Source: Calderihabitans maritimus (GTDB taxonomy: Bacteria > Bacillota > KKC1 > Calderihabitantales > Calderihabitantaceae). From it: 37,630 nucleotides of DNA. The position numbers and the translations under genes were made by a program. The stretch is taken from contig NZ_BDGJ01000008.1 of the NCBI RefSeq assembly GCF_002207765.1, positions 1-37,630 of the forward strand, written 5' to 3'. This document shows, piece after piece, positions 9,256 to 17,412 of this stretch. The notes under the pieces are model-generated. The model was not told the DNA's origin. It ran no database searches and saw only the letters and a list, made by a program, of their open reading frames with translations. Each line of letters begins with the position of its first letter. Position 1 is the first letter of the stretch.

Positions 9256-10671
9256 ATGGCAACCACTACCAGAAGGATAAGGATTACCGACACCACCCTG
9301 CGGGATGCTCACCAATCCCTGCTGGCCACCCGCATGAAGACGGAGCATATGCTGCCTATAGCAGAAAAAATAGATGCAGTAGGTTTTCATTCCCTGGAGG
9401 TATGGGGAGGAGCCACTTTTGACAGCTGTATGCGGTTTTTAAATGAAGATCCCTGGGAAAGATTGCGGCAGTTGAGAAAAGCTTTCCGGAATACCAAGCT
9501 GCAGATGCTGTTGAGAGGCCAGAACTTGGTGGGATATAAACATTATGCGGACGATGTGGTAGAAGAATTTGTCAAGAAAGCCCACGCTAACGGGATAGAT
9601 ATTTTCCGTATTTTTGATGCTCTGAACGATGTACGCAACATGCGCAAAGCTATGGAAGTGGCCAAACAGGTAGGTGCTCACGTACAGGCTACCGTTTCTT
9701 ATACTATAAGCCCGGTGCATAATGTGGAACACTATGTGGCTCTGGCCAAGCAGTTGGAGGAAATGGGGGCGGATTCCCTTTGTATCAAGGATATGGCCGG
9801 AATTCTTTCTCCTACCGGCGCCTTTGAGCTTATTACTGCCCTTAAGCAGAATATAAACATTCCCATCCAGCTGCACTGCCATTATACCAGCGGTATGGCC
9901 TCCATGACTTACCTGAAGGCAATAGAAGCTGGAGTAGATGTAATTGACACCGCCATATCATCTCTGGCCATGGGAACTTCTCAACCGGCTACGGAATCGA
10001 TGGTGGCGGCATTACAGGGCACTCCTTACGATACCGGCCTGGACTTGCAACTCCTGTCGGAAATAGCCGAGTACTTCAAAGAGGTGCGAAAGGAATATAA
10101 GGAATTTGACGTGGCGGCCAATACAGTGGATGCCAACGTTCTGGTCTATCAGATTCCGGGAGGCATGATTTCTAACTTTATTTCCCAACTGGCCCAGCAG
10201 AATGCTCTGGACAAACTACCCGAGGTGCTGGCGGAAGTTCCCCGGGTCAGGGAGGACTTCGGTTACCCGCCTTTGGTTACCCCTTCCAGCCAGATAGTAG
10301 GGACGCAGGCTGTCTTGAATGTTATCATGGGCGAACGGTATAAGATGGTCACCAACGAATCGAAGGCATATATGAAGGGTCTTTACGGGCAACCCCCCGG
10401 TCCGGTAAATGAGGAGATCCGGCGGAAGATCATCGGGGACGAAGAACCTATTACCTGTCGCCCGGCAGATCTCTTGGAGCCCCAGTTGGAAGAAGCCAAA
10501 AAAGGGGTAGCGCCTTACATGGAAAAAGAAGAAGACATCCTGTCATACGCTCTGTTTCCCCAGGTTGCCAGCCGCTTCTTAGAGGAAAGGATGGCGGCTA
10601 AAACAAGAGTAGACTTTACCATATCCCAAGAAGGACCGAAGAACGGAACTCCGCCTTATCATCCCATCTAA
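9256..10671 (+). CDS. Carboxyltransferase subunit (PycB/OadA/transcarboxylase-5S-like), no biotin domain
   Basis: A DRE-TIM carboxyltransferase that moves CO2 between carboxybiotin and pyruvate/oxaloacetate. Visible: metal/substrate motif ITDTTLRDAHQSLLATRM, EVWGGATFD, LRGQNLVGY, the carbamylated-Lys region LCIKDMAGIL, and metal ligands LHCHYTSGMA. The PYC_OADA conserved domain fills about residues 290-460. At 471 residues it stops before any biotinyl (MKM) domain, so it resembles transcarboxylase 5S or a split PycB needing a separate biotin carrier, which is not encoded nearby. The start is ATG 9256 with AAAGGAGGT 9 nt upstream; the GTG at 9247 lies inside that ribosome site. Anaplerotic oxaloacetate formation from the adjacent pyk product is plausible. 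The exact reaction direction cannot be told from sequence. Confidence 0.88.
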   Translation: MATTTRRIRITDTTLRDAHQSLLATRMKTEHMLPIAEKIDAVGFHSLEVWGGATFDSCMRFLNEDPWERLRQLRKAFRNTKLQMLLRGQNLVGYKHYADDVVEEFVKKAHANGIDIFRIFDALNDVRNMRKAMEVAKQVGAHVQATVSYTISPVHNVEHYVALAKQLEEMGADSLCIKDMAGILSPTGAFELITALKQNINIPIQLHCHYTSGMASMTYLKAIEAGVDVIDTAISSLAMGTSQPATESMVAALQGTPYDTGLDLQLLSEIAEYFKEVRKEYKEFDVAANTVDANVLVYQIPGGMISNFISQLAQQNALDKLPEVLAEVPRVREDFGYPPLVTPSSQIVGTQAVLNVIMGERYKMVTNESKAYMKGLYGQPPGPVNEEIRRKIIGDEEPITCRPADLLEPQLEEAKKGVAPYMEKEEDILSYALFPQVASRFLEERMAAKTRVDFTISQEGPKNGTPPYHPI

Positions 10672-10709
10672 AAATCGCGGGGAGCTTGAGAAGTGGCAGA
10701 GGTGAGTCC

Positions 10710-11039
10710 ATGCTGGAATTACTGGAACAGCTCAACCCCCAATTTGAGCGCGTTTTCAGGGAAAGAGTGGCGATGACCGAACTAACCCGGCTTTCTTTAC
10801 AGGCGTCGGATAAAGAGGCATTGGTGGTCACTAACAAGGCTGTCTACCATCTTAAAAAAAAGTTCCTGGGATTTGGATGCCTGCGGGCTCCCCTGGAGGG
10901 ATTACAGGAAGTATCGAGGGTAGACAATTATTTGCAGATAGTACAAAAACAAGGGCCGGAGTTAAGAGTGTTTTTCAGCCCTTCCAAACAGGAGTTACTG
11001 CCCCGGCTAATCAAGCATTTAAAGGCCCTGATAAATTGA
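10710..11039 (+). CDS. Hypothetical protein, possible bacterial PH-like domain
   Basis: A 109-residue soluble protein. After an N-terminal helix (LELLEQLNPQFERVFRER) come short beta strands (ALVVTNKAVYHLKK, LRAPLEGLQEVSRV, YLQIVQ, LRVFFS) and a C-terminal helix (QELLPRLIKHLKALI). This seven-strand-plus-helix pattern resembles bacterial PH (bPH/YokE-like) domains, but the match is by pattern only. ATG 10710 is chosen because AGAGGTGAG lies just upstream and the preceding in-frame codons look non-coding. It begins about 40 bp after the carboxyltransferase gene with no terminator between, so it is probably cotranscribed. Function unknown. Confidence 0.7.
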   Translation: MLELLEQLNPQFERVFRERVAMTELTRLSLQASDKEALVVTNKAVYHLKKKFLGFGCLRAPLEGLQEVSRVDNYLQIVQKQGPELRVFFSPSKQELLPRLIKHLKALIN

Positions 11040-11051
11040 CCGACACGAAAA

Positions 11052-11084
11052 AACAAGCCCTGCTCAGCAGGGTTTGTTTTTTTC
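11052..11084 (+). terminator. Rho-independent terminator after the carboxyltransferase unit
   Basis: A long stem, AACAAGCCCTG / CAGGGTTTGTT, with a CTCAG loop (11052-11077) is followed by a T-run to 11083. Confidence 0.9.
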
Positions 11085-11204
11085 TAATTGCAGCCTCATA
11101 TTTCTGTTAAGCCGGTTATAAACATTTACGGGAAGGCCTGATTTTTACTGGGAATATATGGTTAGAAAGGGGGAATAATAGGCACGGAAGGGAGGTATTT
11201 GTTT

Positions 11205-13130
11205 TTGAAAAGAGTACTGGTTTTGCTGGTTGCGTTCACCGGCTTTGCTGTAGGGCTGGCGGTGCCGGCTGTTGCCGAGCAGCCTAAATACTACAGCATG
11301 GAAGATTACTTTTATACACCTACCACCGTCCCGCAGGAAAACCAGAATGGTTATTATCTGGAGAATTTAGATCCCAATCTCAAATTCAATCCCGACGCGG
11401 TTACCTATTATCCCTTTGAAATCTATCTTCCAAATGAAAAATTCCCGGCTTCCTACCGCATTCATTCCAACTACGGCAACGAAACCGACGCCTGTTCTTC
11501 CTGCCATTCCATTCACTCGGCGGTCGGCCCTTCCCTGCTTCAATGGTATACCGTTTATGAAACTTGCATGGCCTGTCATGACGGTACGGTCAGCACCACT
11601 TATGATGTGGTACGGGGTGAAATAAGAAACGGTGAGGATGCGCTACCGGCTTATGGAGGTGCCTTCGGGGGATACGGGGGGAAGAGTGAAAAGTCCTGGT
11701 CCAATCACAACGTTACCGGAGCCATAACGGTGGCCGCCGCCCCCGGTGGATCAAAGCAAAAGGAAGTTACCGGGTTAACGCGCCTGGGAAAAGAACTTTA
11801 CCGCTGGGATCAAGAGTTCAGCTGCCAGTCGTGCCACAGTCCTCATGGGCAGGGTGGAAATGCCAGGGTGCTGCACCCAGACCCTAATTTTGTGCAGACG
11901 GTGAACCACAAGAAGGAATTGATGAAACTGCAGCTGGAGGAGGGAGTATTTGTTGCTAAGGAAGGCGGAGACAAGTTGCTGATGATTATTGGTTATCCTT
12001 ATAAAGTTAAGGTATACAAAGGGTACAGCCCCGAAAGCGCGACCGAAATTAAAGACTTTAACTTGAGCAATCAGAAGGGATATAGCGAAATTACTGTTCC
12101 GGACGGTTTGCTGGCCCCGGGAGAGAATTTATATGCCAGCTTTGTCCCCGCTTTACGGGTAGAGATGGAAATAGATAATTATCTGACCACTGATGAAGTG
12201 GTTATCCACAAAAAAGGAATCAACGATTTTTGCGGGGCCTGTCATACCGATTACAATACCGAAGGGGAAGAACATCCCGGCTCCCTCTCTCCCAACGGTG
12301 TTTACTCAAAAGCCTACCGCCACGCAGTGGGAATTCCTTATGATTATAACGGGAGCAATCCGGAAGGCATTGGAAACGGATATTCCCGTTCCGAGTGGAT
12401 GAAGCTGGAGGAGGGGAAGATTACCTGCCTGACCTGTCATCTGGCCCACGGTACCAACGAGGACTACTGGGAAAGAACTATAGGGGATGAGAAATACATG
12501 GGAGACGTTCTTTGGGCCGGCACGGGGAGCTTTGTAGGCGCTGAAATAGAAGAACTGGCTGGTTCCTCGGCCTTGAAGCGTTTACCCAATATGGGAGTAT
12601 GCGAAGCCTGCCATGAAAAGGGGCTGGCTAATGAAGGTTACCTGGTTAATTCTGGACTGAAAAAACCAGCCCAAACCGCTCTGGTTCAAAGCAGTATTTT
12701 TCAACCAGGCGGAGGATACGTTAAAGATAACGATGACAACCACGAATGTTACAGCTGTCACCAGGAATACACTACTTATCAAGAAACCGTCCACTGGAAA
12801 GAACAGCAATACCGGTGCGAGCAGTGCCACGGACCGGGAGGAAACCACGTTAAATTGCCCGCCGATTCCAATATTCTAAACCCTGCCGTCGATTATTCCG
12901 TATCCCAGCAGACCGACTTGGTTTGCGGCAACTGCCACCAAGAGGGACTTCTTAGTGACTTCCACTCTAGCAAACACTACCTTTCTCAGATTGTTTCTTG
13001 CCCTACCTGCCATAATTCCCACGGTTTAAACAAAGAAGGCGAGGAATTGAAACACCCAAAGGGGATGCTTTGTGCCGCCTGTCATGGTGAGGTGATGAAA
13101 TATACCGACCACAGTTTTCCCCCTGAATAA
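11205..13130 (+). CDS. Exported 11-heme c-type cytochrome
   Basis: A 641-residue protein with a Sec signal peptide (KRVLVLLVAFTGFAVGL...AVA-EQ). Eleven CXXCH sites are visible in order: CSSCH, CMACH, CQSCH, CGACH, CLTCH, CEACH, CYSCH, CEQCH, CGNCH, CPTCH, CAACH. Several are followed by a second His (SPHG, LAHG, NSHG), typical of bis-His cytochromes. A heme-free insert of about 130 residues lies between hemes 3 and 4 (about 220-345), possibly a beta-rich domain. Likely role: conducting electrons through the cell wall, as proposed for multiheme cytochromes of Thermincola and Carboxydothermus; no oxidoreductase domain is recognised. The start is TTG 11205, 9 nt after GGGAGGT; the TTG at 11199 is too close. 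It is monocistronic, with terminators on both sides. Confidence 0.88.
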   Translation: MKRVLVLLVAFTGFAVGLAVPAVAEQPKYYSMEDYFYTPTTVPQENQNGYYLENLDPNLKFNPDAVTYYPFEIYLPNEKFPASYRIHSNYGNETDACSSCHSIHSAVGPSLLQWYTVYETCMACHDGTVSTTYDVVRGEIRNGEDALPAYGGAFGGYGGKSEKSWSNHNVTGAITVAAAPGGSKQKEVTGLTRLGKELYRWDQEFSCQSCHSPHGQGGNARVLHPDPNFVQTVNHKKELMKLQLEEGVFVAKEGGDKLLMIIGYPYKVKVYKGYSPESATEIKDFNLSNQKGYSEITVPDGLLAPGENLYASFVPALRVEMEIDNYLTTDEVVIHKKGINDFCGACHTDYNTEGEEHPGSLSPNGVYSKAYRHAVGIPYDYNGSNPEGIGNGYSRSEWMKLEEGKITCLTCHLAHGTNEDYWERTIGDEKYMGDVLWAGTGSFVGAEIEELAGSSALKRLPNMGVCEACHEKGLANEGYLVNSGLKKPAQTALVQSSIFQPGGGYVKDNDDNHECYSCHQEYTTYQETVHWKEQQYRCEQCHGPGGNHVKLPADSNILNPAVDYSVSQQTDLVCGNCHQEGLLSDFHSSKHYLSQIVSCPTCHNSHGLNKEGEELKHPKGMLCAACHGEVMKYTDHSFPPE

Positions 13131-13161
13131 AAAAAGCACCTCACGGGGTGCCTGATTTTTT
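13130..13161. terminator. Bidirectional terminator between cytochrome gene and minC
   Basis: Stem GCACC/GGTGC (13136-13140 and 13147-13151) with a six-base A-run on the left and a six-base T-run on the right. It can therefore end both the plus-strand cytochrome transcript and the minus-strand minC transcript. Confidence 0.8.
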
Positions 13162-13846
13162 AACCGCTTTTAGCCAGGGGACGGCTCGGACGATAACGCT
13201 CGATAACAATTTGACCGTGGCTTATATAAGCAATTTCCGGGTAAGACCGGCGGCGTAACTCTTGCTCCGGAGCGCGGGCAATTTTGTTGGCGATGCGGAG
13301 CTGGGTCGGCTGCAGGTTATAGGCCATAATGGTAGCCTCTTCGAAACCGCCCAGCCCGGCATGGGCGATACCCCTAAGGCTACCCATGACTACGATGTGG
13401 CCGGAAGCAATTATTTCAGCACCTGGGTTGACGTCACCCAGGATAACTACATTTCCGTCGAACTGGACTTTTTGTCCCGACCTGACGCTGTGTTCCACCA
13501 GCATGGTTGCCTGTTCCATTTCTTCCTCCAGAACTCCCCTGCTGACGGGAATAGCTTGGGACGTATGCTTTATGCCAGAGGAAGGAGAAGTTCTTTGAGG
13601 CATTTGGATATTATCGTCAGGGATCAAACCGTGCTGGCAGCAAATTTGCCGCAATTCCTGCTGTTCCGAGGAGCTTAAAGGTTGAGCGCTGAAGTGGAAG
13701 GCAAACCTCGCTCCCGAAAAGAAACCTTTCGCCGACTCTATCTTGGCTTTCAGGTTAGCCTTTAATTCCTCAATATCCCGGGAACTGTCCAGACAAATGA
13801 GCAGGCCGTTTTTAATTCCCTTAATACAAATAATTTCTGAAGCCAT
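13160..13846 (-). CDS. minC: Septum site-determining protein MinC
   Basis: Inhibitor of FtsZ polymerisation that prevents polar division. The N-terminal domain (about 1-100) has the MinC_N pattern (IKGIKNGLLICLDS...). The C-terminal beta-helix domain (about 120-215) has the diagnostic VRSGQKVQFDGNVVILGDVN, GAEIIASGHIVVMGSLRG, HAGLGG and QLRIANKIARAP. The linker is Ser/Pro/Gln-rich. The second ATG (13846) is preferred: AAGGAGGG is 6 nt before it, whereas the first ATG (13852) abuts the ribosome site. minD and minE, normally adjacent, are absent, as are mreBCD. The MinD partner must be elsewhere. Confidence 0.93.
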   Translation of the reverse strand: MASEIICIKGIKNGLLICLDSSRDIEELKANLKAKIESAKGFFSGARFAFHFSAQPLSSSEQQELRQICCQHGLIPDDNIQMPQRTSPSSGIKHTSQAIPVSRGVLEEEMEQATMLVEHSVRSGQKVQFDGNVVILGDVNPGAEIIASGHIVVMGSLRGIAHAGLGGFEEATIMAYNLQPTQLRIANKIARAPEQELRRRSYPEIAYISHGQIVIERYRPSRPLAKSG

Positions 13847-13942
13847 AGGCATCCCTCCTTAGCCTGAAGGTATATTTCGATAAAAAACTACATTATCCTG
13901 CAACAAGAACTATATTTTGCCATAATTCGGTTTAGACGGAAG

Positions 13943-13977
13943 CAAAAAGAAACTCCCCCCTTATCACTGGGGGGAGT
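13943..13977 (-). terminator. Rho-independent terminator after groL
   Basis: Read on the minus strand: stem ACTCCCCCC/GGGGGGAGT (arms 13952-13960 and 13969-13977) with an 8-nt loop, then TTTCTTTTTGC (13951-13941). Confidence 0.85.
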
Positions 13978-13995
13978 GGGGGGAGTTTGGTTTTA

Positions 13996-15612
13996 TTAGT
14001 AATCCATATCAGGCATTCCCGGAGGGTTGTTGTTCTTTTCTTTTTCAGGGATTTCTGCTATCAAGGCTTCGGTGGTCAGTAGCAGGGAAGCTATGCTGGC
14101 GGCGTTTTGCAGAGCGCTGCGCGTAACCTTAGCTGGGTCCACGATACCTGCCTTGACCATATCTACGTATTCTTCCGTAAGAGCGTTGAAGCCTATTCCT
14201 TTGCCTCTCTTCTTAACTTCTTCTACTACTATGGAGCCTTCTAGACCGGAGTTAGCCACAATCTGACGCAGCGGCTCTTCTAGAGCCCTCCGCACGATCC
14301 GCACACCGACTGCTTCGTCTCCCTCGGCCTGGATGTTGTCCAGAGCAGGGATGCAGTGGACCAGGGTAGCGCCTCCTCCGGCGACGATACCTTCTTCTAC
14401 TGCGGCTCTAGTTGCGGACAGAGCATCTTCGATACGGTGCTTCTTCTCCTTGAGTTCGGTTTCGGTGGCGGCACCTACTTCAATGACGGCTACGCCGCCG
14501 GCCAGTTTAGCCAAGCGCTCTTGCAGCTTCTCCCGGTCGTATTCGGAATCGGTCTCTTCGATCTGCTTCTTGATCTGGTTGATGCGGCCGCGTACGGCTT
14601 CTTCCGAACCGTATCCTTCCACGATAGTTGTCTTTTCTTTAGTGATTTTAACTTTTTTAGCCCTACCGAGCATGGTGATATCTACATTTTCCAGCTTGAT
14701 ACCGGTATCTTCTGAAATGAAGGTACCATTGGTGAGAATGGCGATGTCCTCCAGCATAGCCTTGCGACGGTCGCCGAAGCCGGGAGCTTTAACCGCAGCG
14801 CAGTTCAGTGTTCCGCGGATCTTGTTGACGACCAGCGTAGCCAGAGCCTCGCCTTCCACGTCTTCAGCAATGATCAGCAGCGGCTTGCCGGTACGCACAA
14901 CTTTTTCTAGCAGGGGTAAGATATCGTTAACAGCGGAAATTTTCTTCTCGTACAGGAGGATGTAGGGTTCTTCCAGCTCTGCTTCCATGTTATCCGGGTT
15001 GGTTACGAAGTAGGGAGAAACATATCCCCGGTCAAATTCCATTCCTTCTACTACCGTCAAAGTAGTGGTGGTACCTTTAGATTCTTCGACCGTAATTACT
15101 CCGTCGCGTCCTACCTTTTCCATAGCCTCGGCAATCAGTTCGCCGATTTCCCGGTCATTGGCAGCAATAGAAGCAACATGAGCGATATCTTCTCTGGTTT
15201 CTACTTTAATGCTCTGCTTTTCTATTTCTTTGACTACTGCCTCAACTGCTTTGTCTATACCCTTCTTAACGAAGATCGGGTTGGCACCGGCAGCTACGTT
15301 TTTCAGGCCCTCCTTCATGATGGCCTGGGCCAGCACGGTTGCCGTAGTAGTACCGTCACCAGCTATGTCGTTGGTTTTAGAAGCTACTTCTTTGCAGAGC
15401 TGAGCGCCCATGTTAGTATAGGGATCTTTTAATTCGATTTCCTTAGCTACAGTTACCCCGTCTTTGGTGATGACGGGAGAACCAAATTTCTTTTCAATAA
15501 CCACGTTGCGCCCTTTGGGGCCGAGGGTAACCTTAACCGCGTTGGCTACCATGTCGACACCCTGTTCCAGGGCCTGCCTGGCTTGAACGTCAAAAGCCAA
15601 CTGTTTTGCCAC
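13996..15612 (-). CDS. groL: 60-kDa chaperonin GroEL
   Basis: A 538-residue chaperonin that forms a double heptameric ring for ATP-driven folding. Motifs run end to end: [17 protein letters not shown], the ATP site [47 protein letters not shown], and [15 protein letters not shown]. The C-terminal tail is short ([12 protein letters not shown]), without the Gly-Gly-Met repeat of many GroELs. GTG start with AGGGAGGT upstream. It is cotranscribed with groS (41-bp gap) from the CIRCE-controlled promoter at 16015-16043. Confidence 0.98.
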   Translation of the reverse strand: MAKQLAFDVQARQALEQGVDMVANAVKVTLGPKGRNVVIEKKFGSPVITKDGVTVAKEIELKDPYTNMGAQLCKEVASKTNDIAGDGTTTATVLAQAIMKEGLKNVAAGANPIFVKKGIDKAVEAVVKEIEKQSIKVETREDIAHVASIAANDREIGELIAEAMEKVGRDGVITVEESKGTTTTLTVVEGMEFDRGYVSPYFVTNPDNMEAELEEPYILLYEKKISAVNDILPLLEKVVRTGKPLLIIAEDVEGEALATLVVNKIRGTLNCAAVKAPGFGDRRKAMLEDIAILTNGTFISEDTGIKLENVDITMLGRAKKVKITKEKTTIVEGYGSEEAVRGRINQIKKQIEETDSEYDREKLQERLAKLAGGVAVIEVGAATETELKEKKHRIEDALSATRAAVEEGIVAGGGATLVHCIPALDNIQAEGDEAVGVRIVRRALEEPLRQIVANSGLEGSIVVEEVKKRGKGIGFNALTEEYVDMVKAGIVDPAKVTRSALQNAASIASLLLTTEALIAEIPEKEKNNNPPGMPDMDY

Positions 15613-15653
15613 TTTACCAAACCTCCCTTTCGCTAAATTGTTTTAGGTAGAAA

Positions 15654-15938
15654 TTACTGCCTGATGGCCAGAATGTCGCTTTCCCGCAGGATGAGGTACT
15701 CCTGGCCTCCAATTTTAACCTCGGTGCCGCTGTACTTGGCGAAGATGACCCGGTCTCCTACTTTAACCTCGGGAGCTACTCGATTACCGTTGTCCAGCAT
15801 TCTCCCCGGGCCTACTGCAATAACTTCCCCCTCCTGCGGTTTTTCTTTTGCCGTGTCCGGGAGAACAATACCTGCTTCTGTTTTCTCTTCTGCCGTAACA
15901 GGCTTAACTACTACCCGGTCACCAAGCGGCTTTAACAA
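15654..15938 (-). CDS. groS: 10-kDa co-chaperonin GroES
   Basis: A 94-residue lid for GroEL, full family length. [13 protein letters not shown] at the N-terminus, a mobile loop ([17 protein letters not shown]), and the C-terminal [15 protein letters not shown] are all intact. The start is TTG 15938, with AAAGGAGGG 7 nt upstream; the longer reading to 15977 would run into CIRCE-proximal leader sequence and has no homologous residues. Confidence 0.97.
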   Translation of the reverse strand: MLKPLGDRVVVKPVTAEEKTEAGIVLPDTAKEKPQEGEVIAVGPGRMLDNGNRVAPEVKVGDRVIFAKYSGTEVKIGGQEYLILRESDILAIRQ

Positions 15939-15970
15939 CTTGAGACCCTCCTTTCGGATATGTATTGTTG

Positions 15971-15997
15971 TTAGCACTCACCAAGGAGAAGTGCTAA
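15971..15997 (-). promoter_or_regulatory. CIRCE operator (HrcA binding site) of groESL
   Basis: TTAGCACTC, nine bases, then AAGTGCTAA, differing from the canonical TTAGCACTC-N9-GAGTGCTAA by one base. Flanking TTG/CAA extend the palindrome. It lies between the groESL promoter and groS, where HrcA represses chaperonin genes. The hrcA gene is not in the window. Confidence 0.95.
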
Positions 15998-16014
15998 CAA
16001 TCAATCTAAGTTTA

Positions 16015-16043
16015 AATATAGAAAATTAGGCTTGGATTGTCAA
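16015..16043 (-). promoter_or_regulatory. Sigma-A promoter of groESL
   Basis: On the minus strand: perfect TTGACA (16043-16038), a 17-nt spacer, then TATATT (16020-16015). The CIRCE element begins about 17 nt downstream of the -10 box. Confidence 0.9.
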
Positions 16044-16092
16044 TAGTATTTTTGGTAAAAAGCAAAAAAAATATCCCTACAATGCTATAAAG

Positions 16093-16119
16093 AAACGGCC
16101 GCAACTTTGGCGGCCGTTT
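16093..16119 (-). terminator. Terminator after serC
   Basis: A 10-bp GC-rich stem, AAACGGCCGC/GCGGCCGTTT (16093-16102 and 16110-16119), with a 7-nt loop. On the minus strand it is followed by CTTTAT rather than a long U-run. Confidence 0.7.
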
Positions 16120-16122
16120 GGC

Positions 16123-17211
16123 TTATCCGTGTCTGCGCTGAAATTCTTTCATAAAATCAGCTAAAGCCCTGCAGCCTTCCAGGGTCATGGCATTATAAAT
16201 CGAAGCCCGCATTCCGCCTACAGAGCGGTGTCCTTTCACTCCTACAATGCCTTGGTCCGCAGCTTCACTGAGGAACAGTTTTTCCAGTTCTTCATTGGGC
16301 AGGCGGAAGGTTACATTCATCAGGGAACGACTGTCCTTTTGAGCATGACCCCGGTAGAAACCTCCGCTGTTGTCCAGAACATCATAGAGGACTTTAGCTT
16401 TTTCTTCGTTTTGTTTTTCAATTGCTGCCAGTCCGCCGCTGTTCTTAACCCAACGGAGAACCAGGGTTACCATGTAAATGGCAAAGACGGGAGGAGTATT
16501 GTAAAGAGAATTCTTTTCCGCGTGGGTGTCATACTTGAGCATGGTCGGCAGATGGTCAGGGACCCGTTCCAGCATATCCGGCCGGATGATCACTACCGTT
16601 ACTCCCGCCGGACCCAGGTTTTTTTGCGCGCCGGCGTAGATGAGGGCAAATTTAGAAACGTCAAAGCGCCGGGAAAGGATATCGCTGGACATGTCCGCTA
16701 CCAGGGGTATGTCGCCGAAGTCCGGAAAAGCGTGCCACTGAGTTCCATAGATAGTGTTGTTGGAAGTTATATGCACATAAGCAGGATGAGAGCTTAATTT
16801 AATTTCCTCCGGTTTCACTATACGGGTAAAGTTTTCTTCCTTTGTACTGGCGGCAATATGAGTGGGGCCGATCTTGACCGCTTCTTTATAAGCTTTTTCC
16901 GCAAAGCTACCCGTAATGATGTAGTTGGCCTCACTCCCCTCCCGGAGGAAATTCATCGGTACCATGTAAAACTGACTGCTGGCTCCGCCTTGCAAAAACA
17001 ACACGCGGTAATCCTGAGGAATTTCTAGAAGTTCCTTCATCAGGGCTTCTGCTTCTTCGATTAGTTCCGACACTTCCTTGGAACGGTGGCTCATTTCCAT
17101 TACCGACATTCCGGTGTTTTTGTAATTCAGAAGGTCTTTCTGCGCTTCTTCCAGGACGGGAAGCGGAAGGGTAGCGGGACCGGGATTGAAATTAAACACT
17201 CTTTTCGTCAT
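16123..17211 (-). CDS. serC: Phosphoserine aminotransferase
   Basis: A PLP enzyme that transaminates 3-phosphohydroxypyruvate with glutamate to give phosphoserine (serine pathway; the class also acts in pyridoxine synthesis). 362 residues, equal to E. coli SerC. Motifs: FNFNPGPATLPLPVL, QGGASSQFYMVPMN, NNTIYGTQW, and the PLP-Lys region YAGAQKNLGPAGVT (Lys near 198). The C-terminal GHRSVGGMRASIYNAM is also present. ATG 17211 is favoured over GTG 17217 because GGGG of the ribosome site is 8 nt before the ATG and only 2 nt before the GTG. serA and serB are not adjacent. It is divergent from addB across a 200-bp gap in which no clear promoter is seen. Confidence 0.97.
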   Translation of the reverse strand: MTKRVFNFNPGPATLPLPVLEEAQKDLLNYKNTGMSVMEMSHRSKEVSELIEEAEALMKELLEIPQDYRVLFLQGGASSQFYMVPMNFLREGSEANYIITGSFAEKAYKEAVKIGPTHIAASTKEENFTRIVKPEEIKLSSHPAYVHITSNNTIYGTQWHAFPDFGDIPLVADMSSDILSRRFDVSKFALIYAGAQKNLGPAGVTVVIIRPDMLERVPDHLPTMLKYDTHAEKNSLYNTPPVFAIYMVTLVLRWVKNSGGLAAIEKQNEEKAKVLYDVLDNSGGFYRGHAQKDSRSLMNVTFRLPNEELEKLFLSEAADQGIVGVKGHRSVGGMRASIYNAMTLEGCRALADFMKEFQRRHG

Positions 17212-17412
17212 GGACACAACCCCTTTACCTTAGAGTTTTTTAATGTTAGGTGACAAATTTCTGGAATAAATTTTAGTTATTATTCGTCCCAAAAATGTAT
17301 ATTCCTGCTATGATGTTAAATCAAAAATATTCAGAACTTCCGGGGAGAGGAATACGCTGGCCGGCTATAGAATACCCAGGTAGGTACTTTTAATTTTTAA
17401 GGGGGACGGGAG

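Noticed and set aside
14333-14965. 210-codon open frame antisense to groL
   Set aside because: It mirrors a highly conserved gene, has no ribosome site, and its product is low-complexity Ser/Pro/Leu sequence from codon bias on the other strand.
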